Source of the DNA: Mixophyes australis
Lineage: Eukaryota; Chordata; Amphibia; Anura; Limnodynastidae
Assembly (NCBI GenBank): GCA_036250195.1
Contig: JAVHZZ010000002.1
Location: 70,174,205-70,238,204, forward strand
Direction of reading: 5' to 3'
DNA length: 64,000 bases
The translations under genes and the position numbers were made by a program. The stretch's first letter is position 1; each line of letters begins with the position of its first letter. Positions 23,040-35,332 of this stretch are shown piece by piece. The notes beneath the pieces were generated by a model, which was not told where the DNA came from, ran no database searches, and saw nothing but the letters and a program-made list of their open reading frames with translations.

Positions 23040-25605
23040 CAACGTCTTTGGCTCAGGTATCTTATTTGCAGTCTTTGGGTCTCCTGGAACAGGTTTGCAA
23101 TTGACTGATCTGTGTTGTCAGTCTCGAATTTGTCTTGTAACTTCTCCAGGTGGTTGACTTTCATGCAGTGAGTAGAATGGACCCAAGTGGTACTGGTCAT
23201 CAACACTTGGTACGGGCCTTCCCAATGGTCTGTTAAACAACCTGAGCGTAAGAAATTGCGGATCATAACATATTCCGCAGGTTCAACATCATGACAGTTT
23301 GTTTCTGGCATACCAGGTGACAGCACTTTGAGTGCTGTTGTTTTAGCCGTTTGCTTTTTATGAGATATTGCACAGTCACTTCATTATTGCACTTCAAATC
23401 GTCCTGTGGACCTATGATCAAATGAGGTTGTCTGCCAAAAAGTATCTCTAAGTGGGACAGATTAAAAGGAGGTCTGGAATTGGTTCTGATGCTATGGAGG
23501 ACTAGTGGCAAAGCCTCTGGTCACGCCAATTCAGTTCCATCCATTATCTTACTCAGTTTGTTCTTAATGGTACCGTTAACCCTTTCTACCTTACCACTGG
23601 CTTGTGGTTGGTAAGGTGCATGAAGTCTGCTATTGATTTCCATAAGTTTACACATGTTCTGAAAGATATCACATGTAAAATGAGTACCCCTATCACTTTA
23701 TATGATTCTAGGGATACCATATCTGCACACAAATTCCTGAACAATTTTCTTAGCAGTAAAAACAGCAGTATTAGTGGCTGCAGGAAATGCCTCTACCCAA
23801 TTAGAAAACACATCAGTACAAACAAATACATATTTGAGGTTCCTGCAAGGTTGTAATTGGATGAAGTCAATTTGTATTACCTGAAAAGGTCTGTCTGTAG
23901 GAGGGCTATGGGATGGCTCAATTGGTTTTGTCTTGCCAACATTTTTTCTCAAACAAGACATTGCCTTCTTACTGGCTTGAGAAGAAAAGCCTGGTGCACA
24001 CCAGCATGCTATAACCAGCTTACACATACCTTCGTTACCCGGATGAGTCAGACCATGTGCTGCTTCAGCCAGGCCTGGGTAATATGCCCTGGGAGCCACA
24101 GGCCTACCTTGTCCATCTCTCCAGAGTCCAGAGGACTCTTGACCACATCCCTTCGCCTTCCAGACTGTCTTTTCCTGTAGGGAACACAAATCTTGCATTA
24201 CAATTAATTTCTGTGTGTCTATTGTCTGAAAAACCATCATTTTGTCAGTTGATATATTTACAAGTAACCCTGCTGCCCATTTGGCAGCTTCATCCGCCCT
24301 GCTATTGCCCACCATCACTGGGTCTTCTTCGTATGTGTGGGCTTTGCATTTTATGATGGCTATTGCCTTAGGTAAATGTATCGCTATATACAAAAGTGGA
24401 AGTTGCTCAATAAATTTATAGGCTCATAAAAGGTGCTTGAAAGGTTGGGGTTATCCTAAAAGGAACAAACACACAGAAAATTCCCTCAGCACACTGCTAT
24501 AGCCAGCAAAAGACCTGCTATTTCTACAGTAGATAAAAATGGAAAAGTCTTAGTTGCACACATTTGCAAATGTATGTTAAAGCTACCCGCCACTCCATGG
24601 CGCTTTTGGTAATAGGGTGGTCCTAACTCTAAACAGTGAGAGTCCCATATATTTGGGCCATACATATATGTGTTTTTAAATTGAGAGCTAACTTACCAAA
24701 GACGTACCCCAGAAGCCTCCAAACAGCAATTCAGCGCCAGTACTCCCCCACAGCTACTGACACCAACATGCCTCTCACACAAATACACAAGTGGAAGTTG
24801 CTCAATCAATTTATAGGCTCATAGCAAATGTATCGCTGCCAGGAGTTCTTTTATGTTGTGTGAATGTGCTACTGGTGTGCCTGCCGCTGTCATAAAGTTC
24901 CTAAGACGCCAAAGGGCCCCAAAATCATGTACTAGCCCGAAGGTGTACCTAGTGACAGTGCATATATTAGCTGATTTACCCTCTGCCAACTCTCACGCTC
25001 TCCTTAGTGCCCCTAGTTTGGCCACTTGGGCTGAGTGCGGTAGGCCAAGGGGTTCAGCTTCTATAACATCCTCATCTCTAAAAAAGCGTAACCGGTGCAT
25101 AGTTCTCCTGTGTCTGTCTGTCTATGACAACTCTCATCTGTGTAAAACATAAAATCTACATTTTCTAAGGGTGTGTCACGTATGTCCGGTCCTGCAGTAA
25201 AAGTCTGGTTCAGATATTCTGTACAATCATGTGTATCAGTATAAATGAAAAACTCACCCCAACCAGAGTCTCTTCTCCTTCCACTCTTTGTACATCTTGA
25301 GGCACAGATAGTAGGTATGTAGCTGGATTTAAAGTACTGCACAGTTTGATGGTAATGTTTGCAGGTGCCACCAGAGCTAGTTCCTACTTTGTGAACCTTG
25401 CTGAAATGACATGTCTGGTTTGAGCTGAATTCAACAGGGCAGATACCACATGAGGTGTATAGATAGTTGAATCATGTCCTAGTACTACGTCCTCGCTCTT
25501 ACTTACCAGAAAAGCAGTTGCTGCTACACTTCTTAGACACGTTGGGAGTGATCTTGCCACAGTGTCCAATTGTGCACTGTAGTATGCCACCCGCCTGCTA
25601 GCGCC
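23040..25605 (-). pseudogene. pol: ERV pol fragment (RT connection, RNase H, integrase)
   Basis: Reading leftwards: the RT-RNase H connection region (25590-25384, with LDTVA..LPTCLR), RNase H (25250-24260, catalytic-type FYTDES and later KAH/GNSRAD), then integrase. The integrase zinc domain at about 24200-24000 keeps the two His and one Cys, but the second Cys of the CXXC pair is changed. The DDE core is present: the first Asp in DFIQ, the second in SDRG after an in-frame stop at about 23697, and Glu in ASGKVERVNG near 23590. The C-terminus runs to about 23040. The upstream RT, gag and 5' LTR are absent, so the provirus is truncated near 25605. RNase H is split by a 440-bp insertion. Confidence 0.85.
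24386..24825. mobile_element. Unclassified 440-bp insertion with 12-bp target duplication
   Basis: AAATGTATCGCT occurs exactly at 24374-24385 and 24826-24837. Removing the insert plus one copy restores an uninterrupted RNase H reading frame. The insert starts and ends with the same roughly 35-bp direct repeat (GGAAGTTGCTCAAT...TTATAGGCTCATA at about 24396-24428 and 24791-24823). A 12-bp TSD fits LINE-mediated or other retrotransposition rather than a cut-and-paste MITE. I do not recognise the family. Confidence 0.7.
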
Positions 25606-25619
25606 ACCATGTTTCTGTG

Positions 25620-27941
25620 TGCGTCTAAGACCCCGATGTGTGACAATGGCCTGGATTCACCATGGCGATCCCAGCAGCAGCAAGCCATCTAATGCAATGG
25701 ACACCTGCTGAAAACACTGTCTTACCAGGTGCGAGCAGCAGCTTAAAGAGTTTGCCGTTCCCTGCACCTTGAAGCATTGCAGACATGATCTAATGATGTT
25801 GCGACACTGTCAGCGCAGAGGAGCCAGAATGAGCCGAAGAAGAAGTTGTCAGCAGGCCTAAATTAAGTAGACTATTGGAAGAGGGTTGGAGAGAACCCGG
25901 GGGGTGCGGAAAAGGGGGAATCGAATGATAACCATTTTGCTGAAACTGAACTACAATTGGGTATACAGTTGGGACAGTAAGAAGTGAAACACCAGCTTCA
26001 ATACATTTCCCTAATCCCTCACCTTCCGCACCTACTCCTCCACTATCTATTTTCTATGTAGCACTTCTGTAATTCTGGTGAAATATTTTTCTTCCTCTTC
26101 CTTCCTTGTTCTTGCCATTCTGCTCCTCTATGACTAGTTAAGACAACCAGAGAACAGCTTCCTTCATTATGTTACTGCTGATAGGGATAAGGGAAGTTTT
26201 GCTCAAATTCTGGAATAACTAATTTACTAATTGCAGGGGTTTCTGGTACTGTGCCTTTTTCCATCTTGATGAAAAATGCAGGCTCAACAGTACATATATT
26301 ATGTGCGAAGTTGTCATGTGGGAAGGTCTGGCGGGCATGTAAATGATATGGGAAGGACTGATGGCATATGGGGAGCTATGACTGGCATGTAAAGGCATGT
26401 GTATAGGTCTGTTGGCATGTGAGGAGGTCTGATTGACGTGTAATGGACACGTGGGGAGATCTGGAGGGCATTCTGTTGTTCCTGGTGCAATAGTTCCTCC
26501 TTACATCTCTGCATTCACCAGACGGCAGTGGGGTGGTATTGATGGACCAGAAGGGGTAGGGCCCAGCCTGTTCAATTATACTGGGCCCAGCAATTTCTGA
26601 TGGCAGCCGTGAAATGGACTGTCCCATTTTCATGAGTACTTTTAATGGACTTTTTACATAGGGTGGAAATATATGTTCATCTTGCAACCTCATTATCTGT
26701 TAAGTCATGTAGCACAATCAAAAATGTATACTTGATTTTCCCCCTTTTCATGATTTTGGAACAATTTTATATATTTAACATAATCAACTTCAACCCACAA
26801 CAAAATATATTAGGGGTCCAGCATCTCACAACAAGACCACCCATTTGTGCCCCAAATATATAATATTTAAATATATTACTATAGTTTGCAGGACAGAAAC
26901 TCCAACTGCTTAAGACAACAATAGGTAAACTTTATATTATATTTGAGAAATGCAAAATTTTTCCTTTTGCTCGTTGTAAGCAGTTTAATGTACGTTTGCA
27001 ATGTGCAATTATTGTACAGGCTGGTTTAGATCCAAAAATAATACTACTAACCTCTTAAATCAAAACAGCAGCAATGGGCAGATTGCCTATCTTCCCTCTT
27101 ATTGCACACATACAATAATAAATAGTTGTTTTTTTGTCCATTAGAATTTGCTCCATTCTACAAATCTAGTAATAGTAACCATTTTGCTATTCCTGGAGTA
27201 TTTCATGTTACGGATATCCCATCTCAAAAGGATGACTGGTTTTGTGGGAAACTACTTAAGCATAGCCTGTCATTACAAACTTGTATTTACCTTTAAGTAC
27301 AAGCCGGTGCAGTGCAGTGTAATATTCTTTCTTATGTGTTTTGACTTCTGCATCTGAATTGAAGTCTGCATGCCATTGTATGAAAGTGAAAAATGCTGAT
27401 AAAACAATGTTCAGCAGAAGCTACATGCTTTTCAATCTAACATTGTTAGAAAATGAAGTTTACATTATAGTATAGTAAGAGAATTTCCATAATTTCTGGA
27501 ATGCAGTTTAAGTCGCAACTCTGTTATCACAGCTACATCACTTGTGTATTCCATGTGCAAAAACTCTTGTGAGACCAAAGGTTTAAACCACAGTTGCTTA
27601 TACCCAAAGTGATTTGGGGAATCTGCTGCTGTCTTATTTAAGATAATGGTGTATATGCCAATGCTGCACTACATGTGGGGAAACAGTAATTATGGATAGG
27701 GATTATCCACAGGTGAAGAACCCATTTAACAGGTCATAAATAGTATGTGTTGTGCAAAATGGATTAACCTCAATGTTTTTTCATAAATAATCACTAGAAA
27801 TATATATTAAAATTACCTTAGATAAAATTAGTGTCAACAAATATGGTCAAATGTTTATTTGACATAATGGTCCATCTAGTTACAAAAAGTGTACTTTCTT
27901 ATTATCTACATAAATAAAATCACAAAAAACCCATATTACAA
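25620..27941. other. Mostly unassigned sequence
   Basis: No gene recognised. The part after 26650 is AT-rich. A degenerate repeat lies at 26310-26475 (listed separately). Confidence 0.4.
26310..26475. repeat. Degenerate short tandem repeat
   Basis: The words GGCATGTAA, GGCATATGG and AGGTCTG recur every 25-35 bp. The array is imperfect and gives artificial open frames on the minus strand. Confidence 0.5.
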
Positions 27942-29945
27942 TCACTGTTTATTTATAAGGCGCACAAAATACAGCTCTGGACAGCCAGTATAACAAATCA
28001 TACAAAAAAACAATACAAAAAAATAGAATAAAAATAGAAACAGAAAAAGGACATATTAGGTTGGTGGAGAAGGTGCAGAAATGAGACAGAAAGTAGAGAG
28101 GGCCCTGCTAATGAGATCTTATAATCCAGAGGGAGAGCATACTTCTGAGACAATAGGAGCTACAAGTATGGGATGGTAGCTGCTAGTCCACATAGGTACT
28201 ACTATCAGGTGGGGGTAGAGTAGGCTATAGTGGAGAGGTTGGTTTTGAGAATGCTTAAGAGACTGAAGGTTAGGGGAGAGTCTTTTCAGGAGGGGGGATA
28301 GAGTTCCATAAGAGCGGAGGAACACGGGAGTAGTCTTGGAGGAGGAGTGAGAGATGACAATAGAGAGAAGTTGAGGTACAGGTGAGAGACAGATCTAAGA
28401 AGACCAGAACCAGATTAATGGAGACAATAGGGGGCATGTGTTCCCTCTCTCAGGACCCCCAACTATGGCCGGATTAAGGGTTCAGATTAATATACTTGTA
28501 GCACCCCTTTACTTTCTACGCCAGGCTAATACACAGTAGGTAAATACAAACTCATCTTTAATTTAAATTCCGGCTCCTTCACCCCTGCTAATGTTTATGT
28601 TCCCATATTTTATAAACTTAGCTCCACTTAGCTTTTAAAAGGGTCAGTGCAATTTTTGTCACTCATTTCCTTTTCATAAAAATCACCGTATAGCAGAATG
28701 GAGGCATATATGAATGCTTCTGATGATGAAGATGTGAAGATGGAGGGGACTGTCATACCTGTGCCTATCGCCGTCCTTGTCTTTCCTACTCAGTTATCCT
28801 CAAATGACCACCCAAGAATGACTCATTGTCTTCAACTACAATGAGAGAGACATGATGGAGCAATGAATGAGATATGAGGGGACAATAAAAGAGATATGAG
28901 AGCGGTAATGGGAGAGATTTGAGGAAGGCAACAATATCTTTATGTATATTAGACCATAGGGACCCACTGTCTTATGTCCTCCAGGCACCCCCAAAGCTCT
29001 AATCCAGCTGTGAAGAGGGCATGAGGGAGATTGGGAACTTGTGACAGAAATGTATTAGGTGTTGGTGAGGGCTTTGGAGTGGAAGTGGAGACCCTGAAGG
29101 AGTGTTTAGAAAGATAGGAGGGGAAGGCAAGATAGGAAGGAGTTGCAGTAGTCAAGGTGGGAGATAATGAGAGACTGGAAAAGGATCTTGGAAACATCCT
29201 GAGTGAGAAAAGAGTGTATTATGAAGGAAAGTGTGAGTCGAGGATGAAACCAATGCAGCAGGCATGTAGGATTGGGGAGTGCATGATGTTGTCAATGGTG
29301 AGTGAGACTAGATAGAGGTAGTGATACTGGGAGGAAGAGAAAGAGAAAGGTCAGGGCTGGAGAGGAAGGTTATCTGCTTAGAAGTGGAGGCTGAAGGCAT
29401 GTATTAGTTCACCAAGAGAACAGTTTTAAAGATAGAAATGGTCAGGAACAGTGTTTGAGGGACTCCATTGGAGTGGAGGGGACGATGTGCCAGATGTAGA
29501 GACACTAAAGGAATGTTCAGAAAAGTAGGAGGTGGACAAGGAGAGCACAGTGCTGAAAAGGCCAATGGAGTGAAAAGTGTTTGGGGAAGAGGGTGTTTGA
29601 CTGTATTGAAAGCAGCAGATAGGTCAAAGAGGATGAAGGAACAACCCTTTGGAAGGTCGATTGCAGAGGGTCAAAGAGTGAGTGATAGGGGAGTGAGTGG
29701 GTTAATCTGTTGTACACAAGCCTCTCAAGTACTGTTAAAGCAAATGGAAGTAGAAAAACAGGCGGTAATTTAAAAAAAGATGTAGAGTTAAGAGATGGTT
29801 TCTTGAGGATAGGAGAGATATGCGCATGTTTGAAGATGGAAGCTATAGGGATAGTGGAGTGGGACAAGTTGAAAAGGTCAGCTAAATATCGGTAATCATT
29901 GGGAAAGGGAATGGAGGTGCTGGGAGAGGACATGGTCAAGGGTAT
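27942..29945 (-). mobile_element. L2-type LINE, 3' half
   Basis: The minus-strand 3' end lies at about 27942 (GCCTTATAAATAAACAGTG). Moving right, the sequence is coding-derived. The block at 29517-29939 reads as the start of an L2/CR1-group reverse transcriptase, with HISPILKKPSLN and an LERLVYNRLT segment typical of RT motifs 1-2. Many stops and frameshifts are present. The 5' part is cut off at about 29945, where gypsy LTR sequence starts. Within it, 28467-28831 is a separate insertion. Confidence 0.8.
28467..28831. mobile_element. TIR element copy (MITE-1 family) inside L2
   Basis: It begins GGCCGGATTAAGGGTTCAG and shares GCTAATACACAGTAGGTAAA with 11045-11080, and GCCGTCCTTGTCTTTCCTAC with about 16606. 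The right end is not clearly mirrored and may be truncated at about 28831. Confidence 0.55.
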
Positions 29946-30116
29946 CGAGTGAGAGGGAAGGTCGCGGCGGTGAGTTACAGAGCGCCTCGGCTGTTGCCAT
30001 AGGGAGGGCTGGGACGAAAACCGGAAATGACTTCCCAGTCATCATGACAACGGCCGGGACACAACCCAGAGGCAGAAGCGAGTTGCGGAGGCTTGGCACC
30101 GCCGCGGCTTGTGACA
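29946..30116 (-). mobile_element. 3' LTR start of gypsy fragment F
   Basis: On the minus strand the LTR starts TGTCACAAGCCGCGGCGG at 30116 and is preceded by a G-run (GGGGGGGTAC), the expected polypurine tract. Only about 170 bp survive before L2 sequence. The start motif resembles the LTRs at 59038 and 35338. Confidence 0.65.
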
Positions 30117-30149
30117 GTACCCCCCCTCCTTGAGAAGGGGTCAAGGAAC

Positions 30150-30335
30150 CCCGACATCCAGGTTTCCCAGGGAACTGTTTAAAGAATTCTCTAAGAAGTT
30201 TATCATCGTGCAGGCATCTTTGAGGGACCCAAGAGTGTTCTTCTGGGCCATAGCCTTTCCAATGAACAAAAACATGGGTTGGTCCCTGGCCTATGTTAGA
30301 ATCACGGATCTTCTACACAATATATTCATGATGTC
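30150..30335 (-). pseudogene. Chromodomain end of pol, gypsy fragment F
   Basis: Read on the minus strand from 30335, the sequence encodes a chromodomain: EYIV, KIRDS, then VHWKGYGPEE-SWVP at about 30270-30220, followed by a basic tail that ends before the LTR. The HWKGYGPE core is diagnostic of chromovirus integrase C-termini, where it directs integration by binding chromatin. The rest of the element is missing at 30336, where element A begins. Confidence 0.75.
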
Positions 30336-30339
30336 CATG

Positions 30340-31186
30340 TGTCAGCAGTTGCGGCGGTGCCCGCGGCCGCTGCGACTCTTTCTGCATTGCTCGTTACGAC
30401 CAGGGCATCACTTCTGGTTTCAGACAGTCTAGGTTGTTGCCTAGACAACCGGGACGTTTCAGGCTCCCTGCCACCGCGCCCAGCCAGCTACCAAACAGCC
30501 GGGCGCGCGCGCGCAGTTCTGTTCAGACACAGCCATACTTGGCTGATTCTAATTAGGCTGCAGCTTTACTCATTAGTGCAGCCTGGGCGCATTAGATCTC
30601 ATTGGCCCCCACTGCCATCATTGCTTAGTCAGGTCCTGTGGCTACTATCAGGGCTTTGCCCTGATTGGCTGTTGGTATTATTTAAGGCAGTGAGGACTGA
30701 GCCTCACTGCCGGTTATAGCGTCCTGTCTCCAGTACTGCTGCCTGCTCCTGTTCTATTGCTTGGTGTGGAACCTGTGATTGATTACCCATGTATGACCTT
30801 TTGCCTGTCCTTGGATTCTGAATCTGAGCTAATGACTCTGACCTATCGCCTGTCCCTGGATTCTGAACCTGTGCTAGTGACCCTGACCTATCGCCTGTCC
30901 CTGGATTCTGAACCTGTGCCTGTGACCTTGACCCTTTCGCCTGTACCTGACATCCTCTCTGGTGCTCTGTTCAGTCTGCTGACCCCTGGCCTACCACTAT
31001 ACCGTGCGCTACCTCCTGTACTTGTGCTCTGCCATTTTAGCATAAACTCATACTACTCTTAGCATAAGACCTGGGGGCATCCGAGTACCTGTGAGCATAA
31101 CCAGTCTCTACGGGAAAGGCGGCTGCTAAAGGTGAAGACCTCTTCTACCTGTTCTATGAGTTTATGCCGCACTGGTGGCCATAACA
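30340..31186 (+). mobile_element. 5' LTR of gypsy element A
   Basis: It ends in ATAACA at 31186. The TATA-like box TATTTAA is at 30679-30685, and the predicted start at 30709 begins GCCGGTTATA, exactly complementary to TATAACCGGC at 31188-31197. A perfect 10-bp hairpin (30686-30695 with 30702-30711) spans the TATA-to-start interval. A 45-bp unit is repeated three times at about 30805-30940 in the transcribed part. The 5' boundary (TGTCAGC) is approximate. It resembles the solo LTR at 59038-59760. Confidence 0.75.
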
Positions 31187-31223
31187 TTATAACCGGCCAG
31201 TGAAGATTGTAGGTAATTCCGCC

Positions 31224-32082
31224 ATGGACAACAGTGACCTGAACCTTTCTCCAGCCCAGGTCCTGGCTAATCAGATGCAGGCTATTTCTCAAGTGGTACA
31301 AGGTCTATCGCAACACTTGTCAGCACAAGAAGAGGCCTCTAGGAACCTGCAGCCTCAGCAAGCCTCCTCTGGCATCTCTCCAGAGCCGAAGTTGAATTTG
31401 CCTGATCGATTCTCGGGAAACAGGTCCGCCTTCTGCAACTTGAGGGAGAGTTGCAGTTTATACTTTTGCCTGAGACAACACTGCTCTGGCTCTGAACAGC
31501 AAAGAGTCGGGATTGTAATGTTTCTACTCCAGGGTGATCCCCAGTCCTGGGCCTTCTCCCTTCCACCAACCAGTCCTTCCTTACAAACCGTGGATGCCTT
31601 CTTCCGGCCTTGGGTCTGCTATACGACAACCCAGACAGAGTGGCCTCAGCTGAGTCTCATCCTCGGGCATTAAGGCAAGGACGTCGTTCTGCGGCGGAGT
31701 ATTGCTCAGAATTCCGGCAACTGACAGTGCCTGGAATGATCCGGCGCTCCGGAGTCAGTTCCGCTTGGGGCTCACTGAGCAAATTAAGGACTCCCTAGTT
31801 CAGTATCTTGTAACTCCCTTGCTTGAAGACTTGATGCAGCTTGTCATCAAAATTGATCGTCGAATCAGAGAGAGAAAAACTGAACGGGAAACATCTATAC
31901 TTCCTTGCTCACCACCCAAGTCCGGTCCTACTCTTCTGGATTCCCCTGAACCCATGCAGTTGGGCGCTTACCGTTTACCTCCAGAGGAACGTTCCAGATG
32001 ATGCTCTCTAGGTCTCTGCTTGTATTTTAGCCAATCGGGCCACCTAGTTCGTTCCTGTCCCAGCAAGTCGGGAAACGCTTAG
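31224..32082 (+). pseudogene. gag: Gag pseudogene of gypsy element A
   Basis: The ATG at 31224 lies 38 nt after the LTR. The capsid-like block carries LPDRFSGNR, the SGSEQQRVGIV region and the QGDPQSWAF motif, all shared with element D at 44044. Frameshifts near 31600 and 31700 split it into three frames. The zinc knuckle near 32010-32070 is damaged: the first CXXC reads as CLYF after a stop at about 32001. The frame ends with TAG at 32080-32082. Confidence 0.85.
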
Positions 32083-33687
32083 ACCTAAACGCTGGTGAAG
32101 AGGTGCGTTTGGGTCTTCAAGTAATCACTTCAGAAAACTCTCTGTTAGTCCCTGCACGTTTAGCCTTCAGACATCGTTCCACTGAGTTGTCGGCCTTCCT
32201 CGATAGCGGTGCAGCAGGTAACTTTCTGGACATTCTCTTGGCTCAAACTCTTGGAATTCCTGAAGTCAAACTGGATTCTAGCATTACCGCCTGCGGATTG
32301 GATGGTAATCCCCTGGTTGGGGGCCGAATACTCGCCAAGACTCCATTGGTTCGCTTATTAGTAGGCGCTCTTCATACTGAAGAACTCACATTCTTCCTGA
32401 TCACCTGTCCCTCCGCTCCCTTTGATTCTGGGGTATCCATGGCTGCAAAGTCATAATCCCCTTATTGATTGTAAAAGAGGTGAGATCATCCATTGGAGTC
32501 CAAAGTGCTCTACTTCTTGTTTGACCCTGCCTTTCAGAACTCTGCAGCCTAGTCCAGAATTGTTGCCTGCACTCTACCAGGACTTCAGTGATGTGTTCTG
32601 TAAACAGAAGGCTGACTCTCTCGCACCTCATCAGGACTATGACTGCGCTATCGATCTTGTACCGGGTTCAAAATTGCCAAAAGGGCGTCTGTATTCTTTG
32701 TCTGCCCCAGAAACGCAAGCTATGGAACAGTATGTGGAGGAGAACCTAAAGAAAGGATTCATCCGTCCCTCCAAATCTCCTGTAGGTGCTGGATGTTTCT
32801 TCGTGGCCAAAAAAGACGGCAGTCTGAGACCCTGCATCGACTATCGTGGCCTGAATAAAATCACGGTCAAAAATACTTACCCGCTGCCCCTGAGTTCTGT
32901 TTTGTCCGGCCAGCTCAAGTCTGCCACCATTTTCTCTAAAATTGACCTGCGGGGTGCTTATAATCTCATCGGCATCAGACAGGGAGACGAATAGAAGACG
33001 GCCTTTAATACCCTCTCTGGGCATTTTGAATATTTGGTGATGCCGTTTGGATTGTGTAACGCCCCGGCAGTCTTCCAAGATCTAATCAATGACATCTTGT
33101 GAGAATTCTTGGGAAGACCGTGGTGGTTTAGACCGTGGTGGTTTATTTAGATGATATTTTAATTTTTCTCTCAGTCCTTGTCCCAGCACCGCCAACAGGT
33201 TCGGGAAGTTCTGGGGAAGTTACGTCAACACCACCTTTATGCGAAATTGGAGATGTGCAAGTTCGAAGTTCCCAGGGTGGCCTTCTTAGGATACATCATC
33301 TCCTCGTCTGGCTTCTCCATGGACCCCAGTAAGGTCCAAGCAATCCAAGACTGGGTTCTTCCTACTAACCTCAAGGCGATCCAAAGGTTCCTTGGCTTCT
33401 CCAACTACTGATTGTTTTCTTCCTTGGTGGCACCTATTACTGCTCTTACCCGGAAGGGTGCAGACCCGGCTAATTGGTCTTCGGAGGCGTTGGCGAGCTT
33501 TTCTGCCCTTAAAGCCGCCTTCACATCTGCACCTATTCTCAGGCACCCAGACCCTGAGTTTCCGTTCATTGTTGAAGTAGACACCTCAGATGTAGGAGGA
33601 GGCGCCATTCTCTCTCAAAGAGATCCTCAGAGCAAAAAAATGCACCCATGTGCATATCTGTCCAGGAAATTCTCATCTGCCGAAATC

Positions 33688-34246
33688 ACCGTATTTCCCC
33701 ATGTATAAGACGCACCTTTTCCCCAAAAATTTTGGGTACAAAACCTGAGTGCGTCTTATACAGGGGTAGTGGGGATGCAGGGGGGGTGTAGCGTTACAGG
33801 GGCAGCAGGGGGAGTGGGGCAGCGGGGGGATCAAGGGGGAGTGGGGCAGCATTACAGGGACAGTGGTAGGGGATCCAGGAGGAGGGGGACAGGCAGAGTG
33901 GCAGTGGGGATCCAGGAGGATGGGGACAGGCAGAGTGGCAGCGGGGATCCAGGAGGAAGGGGACAGGCAGAGGGGCAGCGGGGATCCAGGAGGAGGGGGA
34001 CAGGCACAGTGGCAGCGGGGATCCAGGAGGAGGGGGACAGAGGGACAGTGGCAGCGGAGGGGGGGGGGCGGTGGCGATTGCAGGGAGAGTGTGCTGCCCG
34101 GCTGCTCTGATCGCAATCAGAGCAGCCGGCCATTACACTCTCCCTGCCTTTTTTGACAGCTACCATAATATTTTTTTTCAAATTTCAGGGCCAAAATTAA
34201 GGTGCGTCTTGTACATGGGAGTGCCTTATACAGGGGGAAATACGGT
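33688..34246. mobile_element. 559-bp TIR element without visible target duplication
   Basis: The exact ends are ACCGTATTTCCCC (33688) and GGGGAAATACGGT (ending 34246). Deleting precisely this interval restores the RNase H reading frame of element A across GAAATC|AACTAC, leaving no duplicated bases. Subterminal copies of the word GTRTAAGRCGCACC occur in both orientations near both ends. The centre holds a roughly 36-bp minisatellite (GGATCCAGGAGGAGGGGGAC; about 33869-34050) and a palindrome (GGCTGCTCTGATCGCAATCAGAGCAGCC-type, about 34097-34128). No transposase is encoded. Confidence 0.85.
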
Positions 34247-35332
34247 AACTACGATGTTGGGAATCGAGAGGTATTGGTCACCAAGTGGGCCCTCGAAGAA
34301 TGGCGGCATTGGTTAGAAGAAGCATCTCACATTATTACCATCTTAACTGACCACAAAAACCTTCAGTATATTCAGACCGCCAAAACTCTAAATCCTCGTC
34401 AGGCCCGCTGGGCTTTGTTTTTCACCCGGTTCAACTTCCTCATAACATACCGTCCAGGATCAAAAAATACTAAGGCTGATTCTCTGTCTCAGAGTTTTAT
34501 GGCATCCCATCCTCAGCCTCCTGACCTGCAAACCAATAATTTCCTCGACGTCCATTCATGTCGGTCTAACTCAGGATCTTGGGGCTACACTCCGGCACTT
34601 CCAGAAAATTGCTCCAGCTCAGACACCCGCTGATAAATTGTTTGTCCCAGTTCATCTGAGGGAGTCGGTCCTCATCGAATACCATGACAATCGTTCAGCA
34701 GGTCATCCCGGTATCCAGAGGACCATAGAAATACTTTCCCGCTGGCTGTGGTGACCCACCTTGTCTTCTGATGTGGAAAACTATGTCCGCGCCTGCCCAG
34801 AATGTGCCAGGAACAAATCATCCAGAATCCGTCCTCCGGGGCAACTTCCACCCTTGCCAATTTTTAAACAGGCCTTGGACCCATCTTTCCATGGACTTTA
34901 TTGTCGACCTCCCTTTGTCCTCGGGTCATAACACCATTTGGGTAGTTGTTGATCGATTCAGCAAGATGGCACACTTTATACCCTTACTCAAATTGCCGGA
35001 TGCCAGAAGTTTGGGCACCTTATTCATTACCCATATCTTCCATCTCCATGGCCTTCCAGAAGACATCGTCTCGGACCGAGGGTCCCAGTTCATTGCACAA
35101 TTTTGGAAATCTTTCTGCAATTCCCTCGGAAACAAAGTTAGTTTGTCCTCAGCCTACCACCCTCAGTCGAATGGTCAGACCGAAAGAACCAACCAATCCC
35201 TGGAACAATTTCTACGCATCTACGTTTCCAAGTTCCATGACAACTGGTCCTCTCTCTTATCTTGGGCAGAGTTTGCCTATAACAATTCTTGCCATTCTGC
35301 AACACGTACCTCCCCGCTCTTCTGCAATCTTG

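Noticed and set aside
26376..26693. Frame containing an internal MGQS start, reminiscent of a myristoylated retroviral Gag start
   Set aside because: No capsid or nucleocapsid sequence follows, and the downstream part is a degenerate tandem repeat.
29896..30144. 82-codon minus-strand frame
   Set aside because: It crosses the junction between an L2 and a gypsy LTR and is a chance fusion.
30757..31062. 101-codon frame with repeated SLDSEP motifs
   Set aside because: It lies wholly within the 5' LTR of element A and reflects the 45-bp tandem repeat.
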